This document shows positions 55,766 to 63,899 of a stretch of DNA of 64,000 bases, piece by piece. The notes under the pieces are model-generated. The model was not told the DNA's origin. It did not search any database and worked only from the letters and a program-made list of their open reading frames with translations. Position 1 is the stretch's first letter, and every line of letters begins with the position of its first letter. This DNA comes from Curtobacterium pusillum (GTDB lineage: Bacteria; Actinomycetota; Actinomycetes; Actinomycetales; Microbacteriaceae), in contig NZ_JABMCE010000076.1 in the NCBI RefSeq assembly GCF_013359865.1, forward strand, positions 1 through 64,000. Reading direction: 5' to 3'. The translations under genes and the position numbers were made by a program.

Positions 55766-57070
55766 GTGTCCATCACCGATCTGCCCCCCGCAGTGCCCGC
55801 TTCTTCCGGGACGCAGACGTCCTTCAACGCCCCGCTGAGCGAGGTCGACCCCGAGATCGCGCGCGTCCTCGAGCAGGAGCTCGGCCGTCAGCGCGATTAC
55901 CTCGAGATGATCGCGTCGGAGAACTTCGTCCCGCGCGCCGTCCTCGAGTCGCAGGGCTCCGTGCTCACGAACAAGTACGCCGAGGGCTACCCGGGCAAGC
56001 GCTACTACGGCGGATGCGAGTACGTCGACGTCGCCGAGCAGCTCGCCATCGACCGGGCGAAGGCCCTGTTCGGTGCCGAGTACGCGAACGTCCAGCCGCA
56101 CTCGGGCGCCACCGCGAACGCCGCCGTCCTGCACGCCATCGCGTCCGCCGGCGACACGATCCTCGGCCTCGAGCTCGCCCACGGCGGCCACCTCACCCAC
56201 GGCATGAAGCTCAACTTCTCCGGCCGCATCTACAACGCGGTGTCGTACGGCGTTGACCCGGAGACGTTCGAGGTCGACTACGACGACATCCGCGCGAAGG
56301 CGATCGAGCACCAGCCGAAGGTCCTCATCGCGGGCTGGTCCGCGTACCCCCGCCAGCTCGACTTCGCGAAGTTCCGTGAGATCGCCGACGAGGTCGGCGC
56401 GAAGCTCTGGGTCGACATGGCGCACTTCGCCGGTCTCGTCGCCGCGGGCCTGCACCCGTCGCCCGTCCCGCACGCGCACGTGGTCTCCTCGACCGTGCAC
56501 AAGACGCTCGCCGGCCCCCGTTCCGGCCTGATCCTGTCGAACGACGAGTCGCTCTTCAAGAAGCTCAACTCCGCCGTGTTCCCGGGCCAGCAGGGCGGCC
56601 CGCTCATGCACGTGATCGCCGCGAAGGCGACCGCGTTCCTGCTCGCCGGCACCCCGGAGTTCAAGGACCGCCAGGAGCGCACCATCCGCGGTGCACAGGC
56701 CCTCGCAGCGCGCCTCACGCAGCCCGACGCGAAGGCCGCCGGCATCGACGTCCTCACCGGCGGGACCGACGTGCACCTGGTGCTCGTCGACCTGCGCGAG
56801 TCCGAGGTCGACGGCAAGCAGGCGGAGGATCTCCTGCACGAGGTCGGCATCACCGTGAACCGCAACGCCGTGCCGTTCGACCCGCGTCCGCCGATGGTCA
56901 CCTCGGGTGTCCGCATCGGCACGTCCGCGCTGGCCACCCGTGGGTTCGGGGACGCCGAGTTCACCGAGGTCGCCGACATCATCGCGCTGACGCTCATGCC
57001 GAACCCGGACGCCGCGTCGCTCTCGGCCCGGGTCAAGGCCCTGACCGACGCGTTCCCGCTGTACGCGTGA
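55766..57070 (+). CDS. glyA: Serine hydroxymethyltransferase
   Basis: PLP enzyme converting serine and THF to glycine and 5,10-methylene-THF. [41 protein letters not shown], and [14 protein letters not shown] with the PLP Lys are intact (the usual T-T-T-H-K appears as S-T-V-H-K). Length 434. The GTG at 55766 has GAGGAG six bases upstream; an earlier in-frame ATG lies inside the riboswitch and is rejected. Overlaps folD by GTGA. Confidence 0.97.
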   Translation: MSITDLPPAVPASSGTQTSFNAPLSEVDPEIARVLEQELGRQRDYLEMIASENFVPRAVLESQGSVLTNKYAEGYPGKRYYGGCEYVDVAEQLAIDRAKALFGAEYANVQPHSGATANAAVLHAIASAGDTILGLELAHGGHLTHGMKLNFSGRIYNAVSYGVDPETFEVDYDDIRAKAIEHQPKVLIAGWSAYPRQLDFAKFREIADEVGAKLWVDMAHFAGLVAAGLHPSPVPHAHVVSSTVHKTLAGPRSGLILSNDESLFKKLNSAVFPGQQGGPLMHVIAAKATAFLLAGTPEFKDRQERTIRGAQALAARLTQPDAKAAGIDVLTGGTDVHLVLVDLRESEVDGKQAEDLLHEVGITVNRNAVPFDPRPPMVTSGVRIGTSALATRGFGDAEFTEVADIIALTLMPNPDAASLSARVKALTDAFPLYA

Positions 57071-57990
57071 GCGACGCGCTTCCCCGCGCGCTCTGGGCCG
57101 GGGAGGGCTCGGCCGTCCGCATCGACGGCACCGCCCTCGCCGCCCGGACGCTCGACGAGCTCCGCGGCCGGATCGACCGCCTGCACGAGCACGGCATCCG
57201 CCCCGGCCTCGGCACGATCCTCGTCGGTTCGAACCCGGGGTCGCTGTCCTACGTCGCCGGCAAGCACCGCGACTCGGCTTCGATCGGGCTGGACTCGCAC
57301 CGGATCGACCTGCCGGTCACCGCGTCAGCGGCGGACATCCGTGCAGCGATCCTGCAGATGAACGACGACCCCGCGGTCACCGCGTTCATCGTGCAGCTCC
57401 CGCTGCCGGACGGCATCGACCCGACGCCCATGCTCGAGCTGATGGACCCGGCGAAGGACGCCGACGGACTGCACCCGACGAACCTGGGGGAGCTCGTGCT
57501 CGCCGTCCCGGGCGGTGCCGGCACGATCGACGCGCCGCTGCCGTGCACCCCGCGCGGCATCGTCGCGATGCTCGAGGCGTACGAGATCCCGATCCGGGGT
57601 GCGCACGTCACGATCATCGGGCAGGGGTTGACGGTCGGGCGTCCGCTCGGCCTGCTGCTCACCCGGCTCGAGGCCACCGCCACCCTGACGCACTCGTTGA
57701 CGGCCGACGTCGCCGCGGAGTGCCGTCGTGCCGACATCATCGTCGCGGCGGCCGGGGTCGCCGGACTCGTCAAGCCGGACTGGGTACAGCCCGGTGCCGC
57801 TGTCATCGACGTGGGCATCACGCGCGTGGTGAACGAGGAGACCGGCAAGGCGAAGCTGCACGGTGACGTCGACCCCGCCGTGGCCTCGGTCGCGGGGTTC
57901 CTGTCGCCGACGCCCGGCGGTGTCGGTCCGATGACCCGCGCGATGCTCATGAAGAACGTGGTCGAGGCCGCGGAGCGACACGTGCACTAG
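57067..57990 (+). CDS. folD: Methylene-THF dehydrogenase / methenyl-THF cyclohydrolase
   Basis: Interconverts 5,10-methylene-THF and 10-formyl-THF. YVAGKH contains the catalytic Lys; QLPLPDGID and the NADP-binding [11 protein letters not shown] follow (the family's usual Ser after GR/GQ is Gly here); [12 protein letters not shown] closes the domain. Length 307 with a 20-residue N-terminal extension. Coupled to glyA by GTGA, so SHMT and FolD form a one-carbon unit under the same riboswitch. Confidence 0.95.
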   Translation: MSDALPRALWAGEGSAVRIDGTALAARTLDELRGRIDRLHEHGIRPGLGTILVGSNPGSLSYVAGKHRDSASIGLDSHRIDLPVTASAADIRAAILQMNDDPAVTAFIVQLPLPDGIDPTPMLELMDPAKDADGLHPTNLGELVLAVPGGAGTIDAPLPCTPRGIVAMLEAYEIPIRGAHVTIIGQGLTVGRPLGLLLTRLEATATLTHSLTADVAAECRRADIIVAAAGVAGLVKPDWVQPGAAVIDVGITRVVNEETGKAKLHGDVDPAVASVAGFLSPTPGGVGPMTRAMLMKNVVEAAERHVH

Positions 57991-58007
57991 ACGTGCATCG
58001 TCGTCTC

Positions 58008-58068
58008 GAACCACGAAACCGACGTCGAACCAGCCGAAAGGTCCGGTTCGACGTCGGTTTCGTGGTTC
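58008..58068. terminator. Exceptionally long perfect palindrome between folD and galK
   Basis: 24-bp perfect arms beginning GAACCACGAAACCGACGTCG, separated by 13 bases. It lies 17 bases after the folD stop and 54 before the galK stop, serving both convergent genes. It is unrelated to the dispersed element by sequence, longer and less GC-rich than other hairpins here. Confidence 0.85.
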
Positions 58069-58122
58069 CGTCCACGGATGGCCGCACAGGGGCGACGGTG
58101 TCCACGACCCGCTGACGACGGG

Positions 58123-59259
58123 TCAGTCGCGGCGGGCGCCCTGCGCGGCGTGCACGGTGAAGACGTTCGGTTCGCGGTACCCGGCCGCGGCGAAGGCGGT
58201 CGTGACGGCCGCGGCGATCGCCTCACGCGCCTCCCGGTCGACCAGCGCGATGGCAGCACCGCCGAAGCCGCCGCCGGTCATCCGCGCGCCGACCGCGCCG
58301 TGCTCCATCGCCGTCGCGACCGCGAGGTCGAGCTCCGGCACGGAGATCTCGAAGTCGTCGCGCATCGACTCGTGCGACGCGACGAGCAGCGACCCGATCG
58401 CGCGCGGGCCCTGCTCGCGGAGCGTCCGGACCGTGTCGAGGACCCGCTGGTCCTCGGTGACGATGTGCCGGACGCGACGGAAGGTCTCGTCGTCGAGCAG
58501 GTCCTGCGCGCGCGGCAGGTCGTCGACGGCGACGTCGCGAAGAGCCTCGACCCCGAGCGCCTTCGCGCCCTTCTCGCACGAGGCTCGACGAGCCGCGTAG
58601 CCACCGGTGGCGTGGGCGTGCTCGACGCGTGTGTCCATCACGAGCACCTCGAGCCCGTTCGCCTCGAGGGCGAGGTCCACGACGGCGGTGTCGAGCGTGC
58701 GACAGTCGAGGAAGACGACGGCGTCCTGCTCGCCGAGCAGCGACGCGGACTGGTCCATGATCCCGGTCGGAGCGCCGACGGCGTGGTTCTCGGAGTACTG
58801 CCCCACGCGGGCGAGGGACTTGCGGTCGAGCCCGAGCTCCCACAGGTCGTTGAACGCGAGGGCGACACCGCACTCGATCGCGGCACTCGAGGACAGGCCC
58901 GCGCCGACCGGCACGTCCGATTCGATGAACACGTCGAACCCCGTCTTGTCGGCGAGGTCGGCCCCCTGCTCACGGAGGGACCAGGCGATGCCGAAGACGT
59001 ACGACGACCAGCCGTCCATCGCGTCCGGCGTGAGCTCGTCGAGCGAGAGCGACACCGGACCACCCGCTTCGTCGAACGCCGAGGCGACGCGGATGACACG
59101 GTCCGTGCGCGGTGCGATGGACGCCGTCGTGCGACGGTCGATCGCGAAGGGGAGCACGTAGCCGTCGTTGTAGTCGGTGTGCTCGCCGATCAGGTTGACC
59201 CGGCCGGGCGCGGAGTACCGCACCGCGGGCTCGTACCCGTAGACCTGCTGGAACGTCAT
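58123..59259 (-). CDS. galK: Galactokinase
   Basis: GHMP kinase phosphorylating alpha-D-galactose at C1. GRVNLIGEHTDYNDGYVLP (galactose-binding signature), VPVGAGLSSSAAIE (ATP loop) and RMTGGGFGGAAIAL (third motif) are intact. Length 378. Overlaps galT by ATGA in the same operon. Confidence 0.97.
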   Translation of the reverse strand: MTFQQVYGYEPAVRYSAPGRVNLIGEHTDYNDGYVLPFAIDRRTTASIAPRTDRVIRVASAFDEAGGPVSLSLDELTPDAMDGWSSYVFGIAWSLREQGADLADKTGFDVFIESDVPVGAGLSSSAAIECGVALAFNDLWELGLDRKSLARVGQYSENHAVGAPTGIMDQSASLLGEQDAVVFLDCRTLDTAVVDLALEANGLEVLVMDTRVEHAHATGGYAARRASCEKGAKALGVEALRDVAVDDLPRAQDLLDDETFRRVRHIVTEDQRVLDTVRTLREQGPRAIGSLLVASHESMRDDFEISVPELDLAVATAMEHGAVGARMTGGGFGGAAIALVDREAREAIAAAVTTAFAAAGYREPNVFTVHAAQGARRD

Positions 59260-60353
59260 GCGCGTTCGATCCCTCCTCGGATGAACTCGGCCGCCTTCTC
59301 GGGCACGAGGTCCCCGATCCAGGCGCCCATGGCGGCTTCGCTGCCGGCCAGGAACTTCAGCTTGTCCGCCGCACGACGTGGCGACGTGAGCTGCAGCATG
59401 AGCCGCACCGTGTCACGACCGGTGTGCACCGGCGCCTGGTGCCAGGCGGCGATGTACGGCGTCGGGTCGTCGTAGAGCTTGTCGATGCCGCGGGTGAGCC
59501 GCAGGTGCATGTGCGCGAGCTCGTCCTTCTCGGCGTCGGTCAGACCGGCGAAGTCGGGCACGTGGCGGTGCGGCAGCATGTGGATCTCGATCGGCCAACG
59601 CGCGGCGAACGGCACGAAGGCGGTGAAGTGCTCGCCTGCGAGGACGACCCGTTCGGAAGCCCGCTCGTTCGCGAGGTGCTGCTCGAACAGGTCCGGCCCG
59701 AAACGTTCGATGCTCGCCAGCAGCCGTTGGGTACGGGGCGTGACGTAGGGGTAGGCGTAGATCTGCCCGTGCGGGTGGTGGAGCGTGACGCCGATCGCCT
59801 CGCCCCGGTTCTCGAACGGGAACACCTGCTGGACGCCGGGCATCGCGGAGAGCGCGGCGGTGCGGTCAGCCCAGGCCTCGACCACCGTACGGGCGCGCGA
59901 TTCGGAGATCGACGCGAAGGAACCGGCGGTCTCGGGGGAGAAGCAGACGACCTCGCAGCGGCCGACACTGCGGAACTGGCGGCCGAGGCCGACCTCGGAC
60001 AGCGAGTCGAGCGACGGCGGGGCATCGTCGGCCTCGAGCAGCGGACCGAACGAGGGCGACCGGTTCTCGAACACCGCGACGTCGTACCGGCTCGGGACCT
60101 CGGACGGGTTCTCGGGCGTCTGCGGCGCGAGCGGGTCCTGGTCCGCCGGGGGCAGGAACACCCGGTTCTGCCGGCTTGCGGCGATGGAGACCCACTCGCC
60201 GGTGAGGACGTCCTGACGCATGCGCGCCGTCTCGGGTCGCGGGTCCAGGATGCGCTGGTCGATGCTGCGCTCGTCGGGCAGCGTCGAGTCGGCGTCGTCG
60301 AAGTAGAACAGGTCGCGTCCGTCCGCGAGCTTCGTCGCGCGCTTGGTGATCAC
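59256..60353 (-). CDS. galT: Galactose-1-phosphate uridylyltransferase
   Basis: Second Leloir step. LHHPHGQIYAYPYV contains the catalytic His-Pro-His with the nucleophilic His; EIHMLPHRH is the metal-binding C-terminal block. 365 residues. GTG start with a TAGGGT box six bases upstream. First gene of galTK; divergent from the DeoR regulator. Confidence 0.96.
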   Translation of the reverse strand: MITKRATKLADGRDLFYFDDADSTLPDERSIDQRILDPRPETARMRQDVLTGEWVSIAASRQNRVFLPPADQDPLAPQTPENPSEVPSRYDVAVFENRSPSFGPLLEADDAPPSLDSLSEVGLGRQFRSVGRCEVVCFSPETAGSFASISESRARTVVEAWADRTAALSAMPGVQQVFPFENRGEAIGVTLHHPHGQIYAYPYVTPRTQRLLASIERFGPDLFEQHLANERASERVVLAGEHFTAFVPFAARWPIEIHMLPHRHVPDFAGLTDAEKDELAHMHLRLTRGIDKLYDDPTPYIAAWHQAPVHTGRDTVRLMLQLTSPRRAADKLKFLAGSEAAMGAWIGDLVPEKAAEFIRGGIERA

Positions 60354-60359
60354 CGCACC

Positions 60360-60365
60360 ACCCTA
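60360..60365 (-). promoter_or_regulatory. Leaderless -10 box (TAGGGT) of galTK
   Basis: On the minus strand TAGGGT, six bases, then the GTG at 60353. Confidence 0.6.
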
Positions 60366-60379
60366 ACCCCCATACGAAG

Positions 60380-60417
60380 GATTGCGAAAGCGTCTGTAAG
60401 CAAGCGAAACTGTTCGC
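60380..60417. promoter_or_regulatory. Candidate DeoR operator in the galT-deoR gap
   Basis: An AT-richer stretch with two direct GCGAAA motifs (60384-60389 and 60404-60409); the second belongs to a dyad, GCGAA-ACTG-TTCGC, which ends right at the regulator ATG (60418). The position suits repression of both divergent genes. Confidence 0.5.
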
Positions 60418-61287
60418 ATGACGGACGACGACCTCTCCTTCCTCGCCGGCGCGCTCCCCGCGCCGCTGCGTCAGGACCGCATCGTCTCCATCGTCGAGGG
60501 CGCGCCCGGCATGGTGCGCACGGCCGCCCTGGCAGCCGCGCTCGGCACCAGTGAGGTGACCGTCCGGCAGGACCTCGCCTCCCTCGGCCTGGAGGCGCGG
60601 ATCCGGCGGGTACACGGCGGTGCCGTCCGCCTCGGGGCCGGTTCCGGCGAGCGTCCGTTCGAGGAGACCGCCGTGGAGCACCAGGTCGCGAAGGCGGCCA
60701 TCGGACGTGCGGCCGCGGCGCTGGTGCGCTCCGGCCAGTGCGTGGTGCTCGACGTCGGCACGACCCCCGCCGCCGTCGCCTCGGCGCTCGTCGCCCGGGA
60801 GGACCTCGTCGACGTCACCGTCGTCACGAACTCGTTGACGACGGCTCTCGCGCTCGAGGCGGCGGTGCCGCGGTTCACCGTCATCGTCACGGGCGGAACG
60901 CTCCGCCCGCTGCAGCACTCGCTCGTAGCACCGTTCAACGGTGCCGTCCTGCCGATGATCGCCGCCGACCTGGTCTTCCTCGGCGGTACCGGGCTCGACG
61001 TCGCGCACGGCCTCACGAACGTGAACCTGCCCGAGACCGAGGCGAAGCGCATGCTCGCGGCGGCGGCCCGGCGTACCGTCGTGGTGGCGGACGGGTCGAA
61101 GTTCGGCCGGGCGCACATCGGGGTCGTCCGTGCGCTCGAGGAGATCGACGTCGTCGTGACCGCCGAGACCACGGCGGACGCGGTCGCCCCGATCCGGGCG
61201 GCCGGCGTCGAGGTGGTCGTGGCGGACGGCAGCGACGGCAGCAGCGGGGACGACCCGGCACGGAACGGAAGGAACGAGACCGCATGA
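60418..61287 (+). CDS. DeoR family regulator of the gal cluster
   Basis: N-terminal helix-turn-helix (about 18-75, RQDRIVSIVEGAPGMVRTAALAAALG then RIRRVHGGAV) and a C-terminal sugar-phosphate-sensing DeoRC domain (GTTPAAVASALVARE, VVTNSLTTALALE, ETEAKRMLAAAARRTVVVADGSKFG). 289 residues. Adjacent to galT and coupled by ATGA to a galM-like gene, so it likely senses a galactose pathway intermediate. Confidence 0.9.
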   Translation: MTDDDLSFLAGALPAPLRQDRIVSIVEGAPGMVRTAALAAALGTSEVTVRQDLASLGLEARIRRVHGGAVRLGAGSGERPFEETAVEHQVAKAAIGRAAAALVRSGQCVVLDVGTTPAAVASALVAREDLVDVTVVTNSLTTALALEAAVPRFTVIVTGGTLRPLQHSLVAPFNGAVLPMIAADLVFLGGTGLDVAHGLTNVNLPETEAKRMLAAAARRTVVVADGSKFGRAHIGVVRALEEIDVVVTAETTADAVAPIRAAGVEVVVADGSDGSSGDDPARNGRNETA

Positions 61288-62216
61288 CCGCAGCACCCAC
61301 CGGGGGTCAGTACCACCTCCGCCACGCCGGACCCGACGGGGCCGTCGAAGCGATCGTCACCGAGGTCGCCGCCGGCATCCGGGAGCTCCGGGTCGCCGGG
61401 TTCGACATCACCGAGCCGTTCCCGGTGACGTCGCAGCCGCCGGGAGCGAACGGCATCGTGCTCGCGCCGTGGCCGAACCGCGTCGCCGGAGGCGTCTGGG
61501 AACTCGACGGCGAACGGCAGCAGCTCGACATCTCGGAGCCGAAGTACGGCAACGCCTCGCACGGGCTGCTGCGGTTCACGCCGTACCGCGTCGTGTCCCA
61601 GTCGTCGACGTCCGTGCTGCAGGAAGCGACGATCCACCCGCAGCACGGCTGGCCGTTCACGCTCGAGACCCGCGTGCACCACGAGCTCGTCGACGACGGC
61701 ATCCGCGTCACGCACGAGGTCGTGAACCGGTCCGGGGTCCGCGCACCCTTCGCGATCGGTGCGCACCCCTACCTCCGCGCCGGGGACACCCCGGCCGAGG
61801 ACCTCGTCGTCACGCTCGACGCCGCGAGCGCCTTCACGGTCGATGAGCAGAAGATCCCGAACGGCACGGTGAGCGTCGACGGGACGCCGTACGACCTCCG
61901 CGCCGGGGTCCGGGCCGGGGACGCCGACCTCGACACCGCGTACCGGGACGTCACGCCCGACGCGGACGGCATCCGGCGCACGACGATGCACGGGCCCGAG
62001 GGGGACGGCGTCGAGCTCTGGCAGGACGAGTCCTTCCCCTACGTGCAGGTGTTCACCTCCCGCGAGTTCCCCCGTGGCGACGGCACCGGGCTGGCCGTGG
62101 CGGTCGAGCCCATGACGGCGCCGGCGAACGCCCTCAACTCCGGTGAGGGGCTGCGGTGGCTCGAGCCCGACGAGTCGTGGACGGGCGCGTGGGGCATCCG
62201 CCGCGTCTGGTCCTGA
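61284..62216 (+). CDS. Aldose 1-epimerase (galactose mutarotase-like)
   Basis: Interconverts alpha and beta aldose anomers. GIVLAPWPNRVAGGVWELDG, NASHGLLRF and IGAHPYLR (catalytic His region), then the C-terminal Glu region (AVEPMTAPANALNSGEGL). About 310 residues. Coupled to the DeoR gene; completes the Leloir set except galE, which is not in the window. Confidence 0.9.
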   Translation: MTAAPTGGQYHLRHAGPDGAVEAIVTEVAAGIRELRVAGFDITEPFPVTSQPPGANGIVLAPWPNRVAGGVWELDGERQQLDISEPKYGNASHGLLRFTPYRVVSQSSTSVLQEATIHPQHGWPFTLETRVHHELVDDGIRVTHEVVNRSGVRAPFAIGAHPYLRAGDTPAEDLVVTLDAASAFTVDEQKIPNGTVSVDGTPYDLRAGVRAGDADLDTAYRDVTPDADGIRRTTMHGPEGDGVELWQDESFPYVQVFTSREFPRGDGTGLAVAVEPMTAPANALNSGEGLRWLEPDESWTGAWGIRRVWS

Positions 62217-62238
62217 CGTCCCGCGACGCCGCACGCGA

Positions 62239-62264
62239 CGAACGCCGCCCTCGGGCGGCGTTCG
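62239..62264. terminator. Bidirectional terminator between galM-like and small-protein genes
   Basis: Perfect 12-bp arms CGAACGCCGCCC / GGGCGGCGTTCG with a two-base loop, between convergent stops. Confidence 0.8.
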
Positions 62265-62301
62265 GTGTCCGGCGCGTGGGACGTCCGGCGAGGCGGGCGT
62301 G

Positions 62302-62622
62302 TCAGGCGCGGCGCATGCGCAGTGCTTCGACCGCGAGGGACTCGGTGGCGTAGCGGCCGACCTCCTGTGCCCAGGCCGGGTCGTCGCCACGGAGGGCGAT
62401 GAAGTCCTTGCGCTGACGGCACACGTACCCGAGCACGGTCGTGGCGGTCGCGACCTCGATGAAGTCCTTGCGGATGTGGCGGGTCGTGACCTGCGCGTTG
62501 CGGCGGAGCGTGTCGAGCAGGAGCTCGTTGCTCATCGTCGTGTTGGTCGCTGCTGCGAGCTCGACGATGCGGCGCGCGTCACCGGTGGTGCTGGTCGGCG
62601 TGGCTTCGATGGGCTCGATCAC
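62302..62622 (-). CDS. Small protein of unknown function (106 aa) with duplicated KDFI motif
   Basis: Not recognised. Soluble, helical-looking. An internal duplication gives RKDFIEVATAT and RKDFIALRGDD, encoded by a perfect direct repeat (CGATGAAGTCCTTGCG on the plus strand) 60 bases apart. GTG start lacks a good ribosome site. A GATAGT box about 60 bases upstream and a GGATCCG/CGGATCC palindrome (62661-62679) in the leader suggest regulated expression. The rest of the 165-base upstream gap (62623-62787) holds nothing else recognisable. Confidence 0.65.
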   Translation of the reverse strand: MIEPIEATPTSTTGDARRIVELAAATNTTMSNELLLDTLRRNAQVTTRHIRKDFIEVATATTVLGYVCRQRKDFIALRGDDPAWAQEVGRYATESLAVEALRMRRA

Positions 62623-62660
62623 GGTGTACCCCGTTCGTTCTGCGATGGTGCGGTCCTGCG

Positions 62661-62679
62661 GGATCCGTCGATCGGATCC
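62661..62679. promoter_or_regulatory. Palindrome in the leader of the small-protein gene
   Basis: GGATCCG-TCGAT-CGGATCC, perfect 7-bp arms, 38 bases upstream of the GTG at 62622; possible operator. Confidence 0.4.
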
Positions 62680-62787
62680 GGGAACGACACTATCGGCGGC
62701 CGGCCAACAAACTGCTGAACGCGGACTGAACTGTGGGCCGGATTCGCCAAGAGCTGCCTGAGGAAGGGTTGTACCCCGGTGGTCGGC

Positions 62788-63603
62788 TCAGAGGCACTGT
62801 TCGCCGTCGGGCGGCGTGGCGAGTTCCTCGAGTGCGTCGTCGATCCGCCCGGCGAGGTACAGGTACCCGGCGTCGTTGAGGTGCTGCCCGTCGGGGGCGG
62901 CGTAGCTCGCGCTGTTCGCCCGCGTGAACCACTGTCCCGCGAGCGCGTCGATGAACGGGACGCCGACGGCCCGGGCCCCCGCGGCGACGGCTGACGAGAT
63001 CCCCGTCGTCGTCTCGGCGCGGGGTCGGGGTGCCGACGGACCGATCGCGACGACGACCGCGTCGGGCCACTGGCGCTGCACCGTGCGCAGCGTCCGCTCG
63101 ACGCGGCGCTCGAGGGTGTCGGCGCTGACGAGCCAGTCGTTCTGGCTTCCCTGCACGATCACGAGATCAGGGTCGAGCGAGGCGGTCTGTTCGATCCGGG
63201 AGAGGTAGTTCCACCGTGTCGAGTTCGTCGCCCCGGTGTTGACGTACCCGGTGCCTGGGACGCCGTCGATCGTGGCGTCCCAGCCGCGCTCCGTGGCGAG
63301 GTCCTGAGCCCATCCGTGCGCGCCGTCGTACGAACCACGGCCCGTCGTGTACGAGTCGCCGACGATGAGGACGTCCGAGCCGCGGGAGATCGCGGCGCTC
63401 GCCCGGGTCGCCGAGACGTCGTCGGCCTCGGGCACCGCCTGGCACGCGTCGGACACCGCGGGCAGCAGTACGAGGCACCCGGCGACGCCGACGGCCATCG
63501 CGCCGAGCGCGACGGCCGGGAGTGCGCGTCGGGATCGGCGTCGTCGTCTGACGGGCAGCGAACGAGGACCGTCCGGCCATCCGCCGTCGGTTCGTCGGGC
63601 CAC
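62788..63603 (-). CDS. Secreted SGNH/GDSL-type hydrolase
   Basis: Esterase/lipase or polysaccharide deacetylase-like. An Arg-rich N-terminus and hydrophobic segment (about 28-50) form an uncleaved anchor or signal; block I VLIVGDSYTTGRG with nucleophile Ser at 84, block III VIVQGSQNDW, and block V DGQHLNDAGYLYL with Asp and His. 271 residues. GTG start behind a TAGAAT box. Substrate unknown; sits alone. Confidence 0.87.
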   Translation of the reverse strand: MARRTDGGWPDGPRSLPVRRRRRSRRALPAVALGAMAVGVAGCLVLLPAVSDACQAVPEADDVSATRASAAISRGSDVLIVGDSYTTGRGSYDGAHGWAQDLATERGWDATIDGVPGTGYVNTGATNSTRWNYLSRIEQTASLDPDLVIVQGSQNDWLVSADTLERRVERTLRTVQRQWPDAVVVAIGPSAPRPRAETTTGISSAVAAGARAVGVPFIDALAGQWFTRANSASYAAPDGQHLNDAGYLYLAGRIDDALEELATPPDGEQCL

Positions 63604-63610
63604 GGCCGGG

Positions 63611-63616
63611 ATTCTA
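63611..63616 (-). promoter_or_regulatory. Leaderless -10 box (TAGAAT) of the SGNH gene
   Basis: On the minus strand TAGAAT, seven bases, then the GTG at 63603. Confidence 0.6.
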
Positions 63617-63710
63617 CGCGGCCCGGTCAGGGCGTCCGGTGATCGCGAGCCGAGTGTCCCTGATCGAGCGGGAGGACGTGGGCCGGCTGGGGGACGGCGT
63701 CCGGGAGGAT

Positions 63711-63762
63711 GTGGGCCCCGTGGGGCTCGAACCCACGACCCTCGGATGAAAAGCCGGTGTTC
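63711..63762 (-). pseudogene. Truncated tRNA-Lys 3' half
   Basis: A second copy of the 3' half of the adjacent tRNA-Lys gene (T arm, acceptor 3' strand, anticodon region with changes), 60 bases downstream of the gene. Identity is perfect for 44 bases when the 7 bases beyond the tRNA end (GGAGGAT) are included (63704-63747 and 63764-63807). The 5' half is missing, so it cannot be functional. Confidence 0.9.
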
Positions 63763-63771
63763 AGGAGGATG

Positions 63772-63844
63772 TGGGCCCCGTGGGGCTCGAACCCACGACC
63801 CTCGGATTAAAAGTCCGGTGCTCTACCAACTGAGCTAGAGGCCC
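63772..63844 (-). tRNA. tRNA-Lys (UUU)
   Basis: Minus-strand cloverleaf of 73 nt: acceptor GGGCCTC/GGGGCCC, D arm GCTC/GAGC, anticodon arm CCGGA-CTTTTAA-TCCGA with anticodon TTT (UUU, Lys; one C-A mismatch at 27-43), T arm GTGGG/CCCAC with TTCGAGC. CCA is not encoded. Only 16 bases separate the end of the 44-bp duplication downstream from its second copy. The 5' end overlaps a terminator arm. Confidence 0.97.
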
Positions 63845-63871
63845 TCACCCGCAAGGCTAGCGGGTGAGGGC
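63841..63871 (-). terminator. Terminator of the partial gene, overlapping tRNA-Lys 5' end
   Basis: Perfect 12-bp arms GCCCTCACCCGC / GCGGGTGAGGGC with a seven-base loop. On the minus strand it follows the partial gene's stop (63900) and its last bases are the tRNA 5' end. Confidence 0.8.
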
Positions 63872-63899
63872 CTCCAGTTCGGAACCGTGCGTCGTGAGG

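Noticed and set aside
63347-63838. Plus-strand open frame across the tRNA-Lys region with repeated GARTHDP
   Set aside because: It is an antisense reading of the tRNA gene and its duplicated half; the repeated peptide is simply the tRNA sequence.
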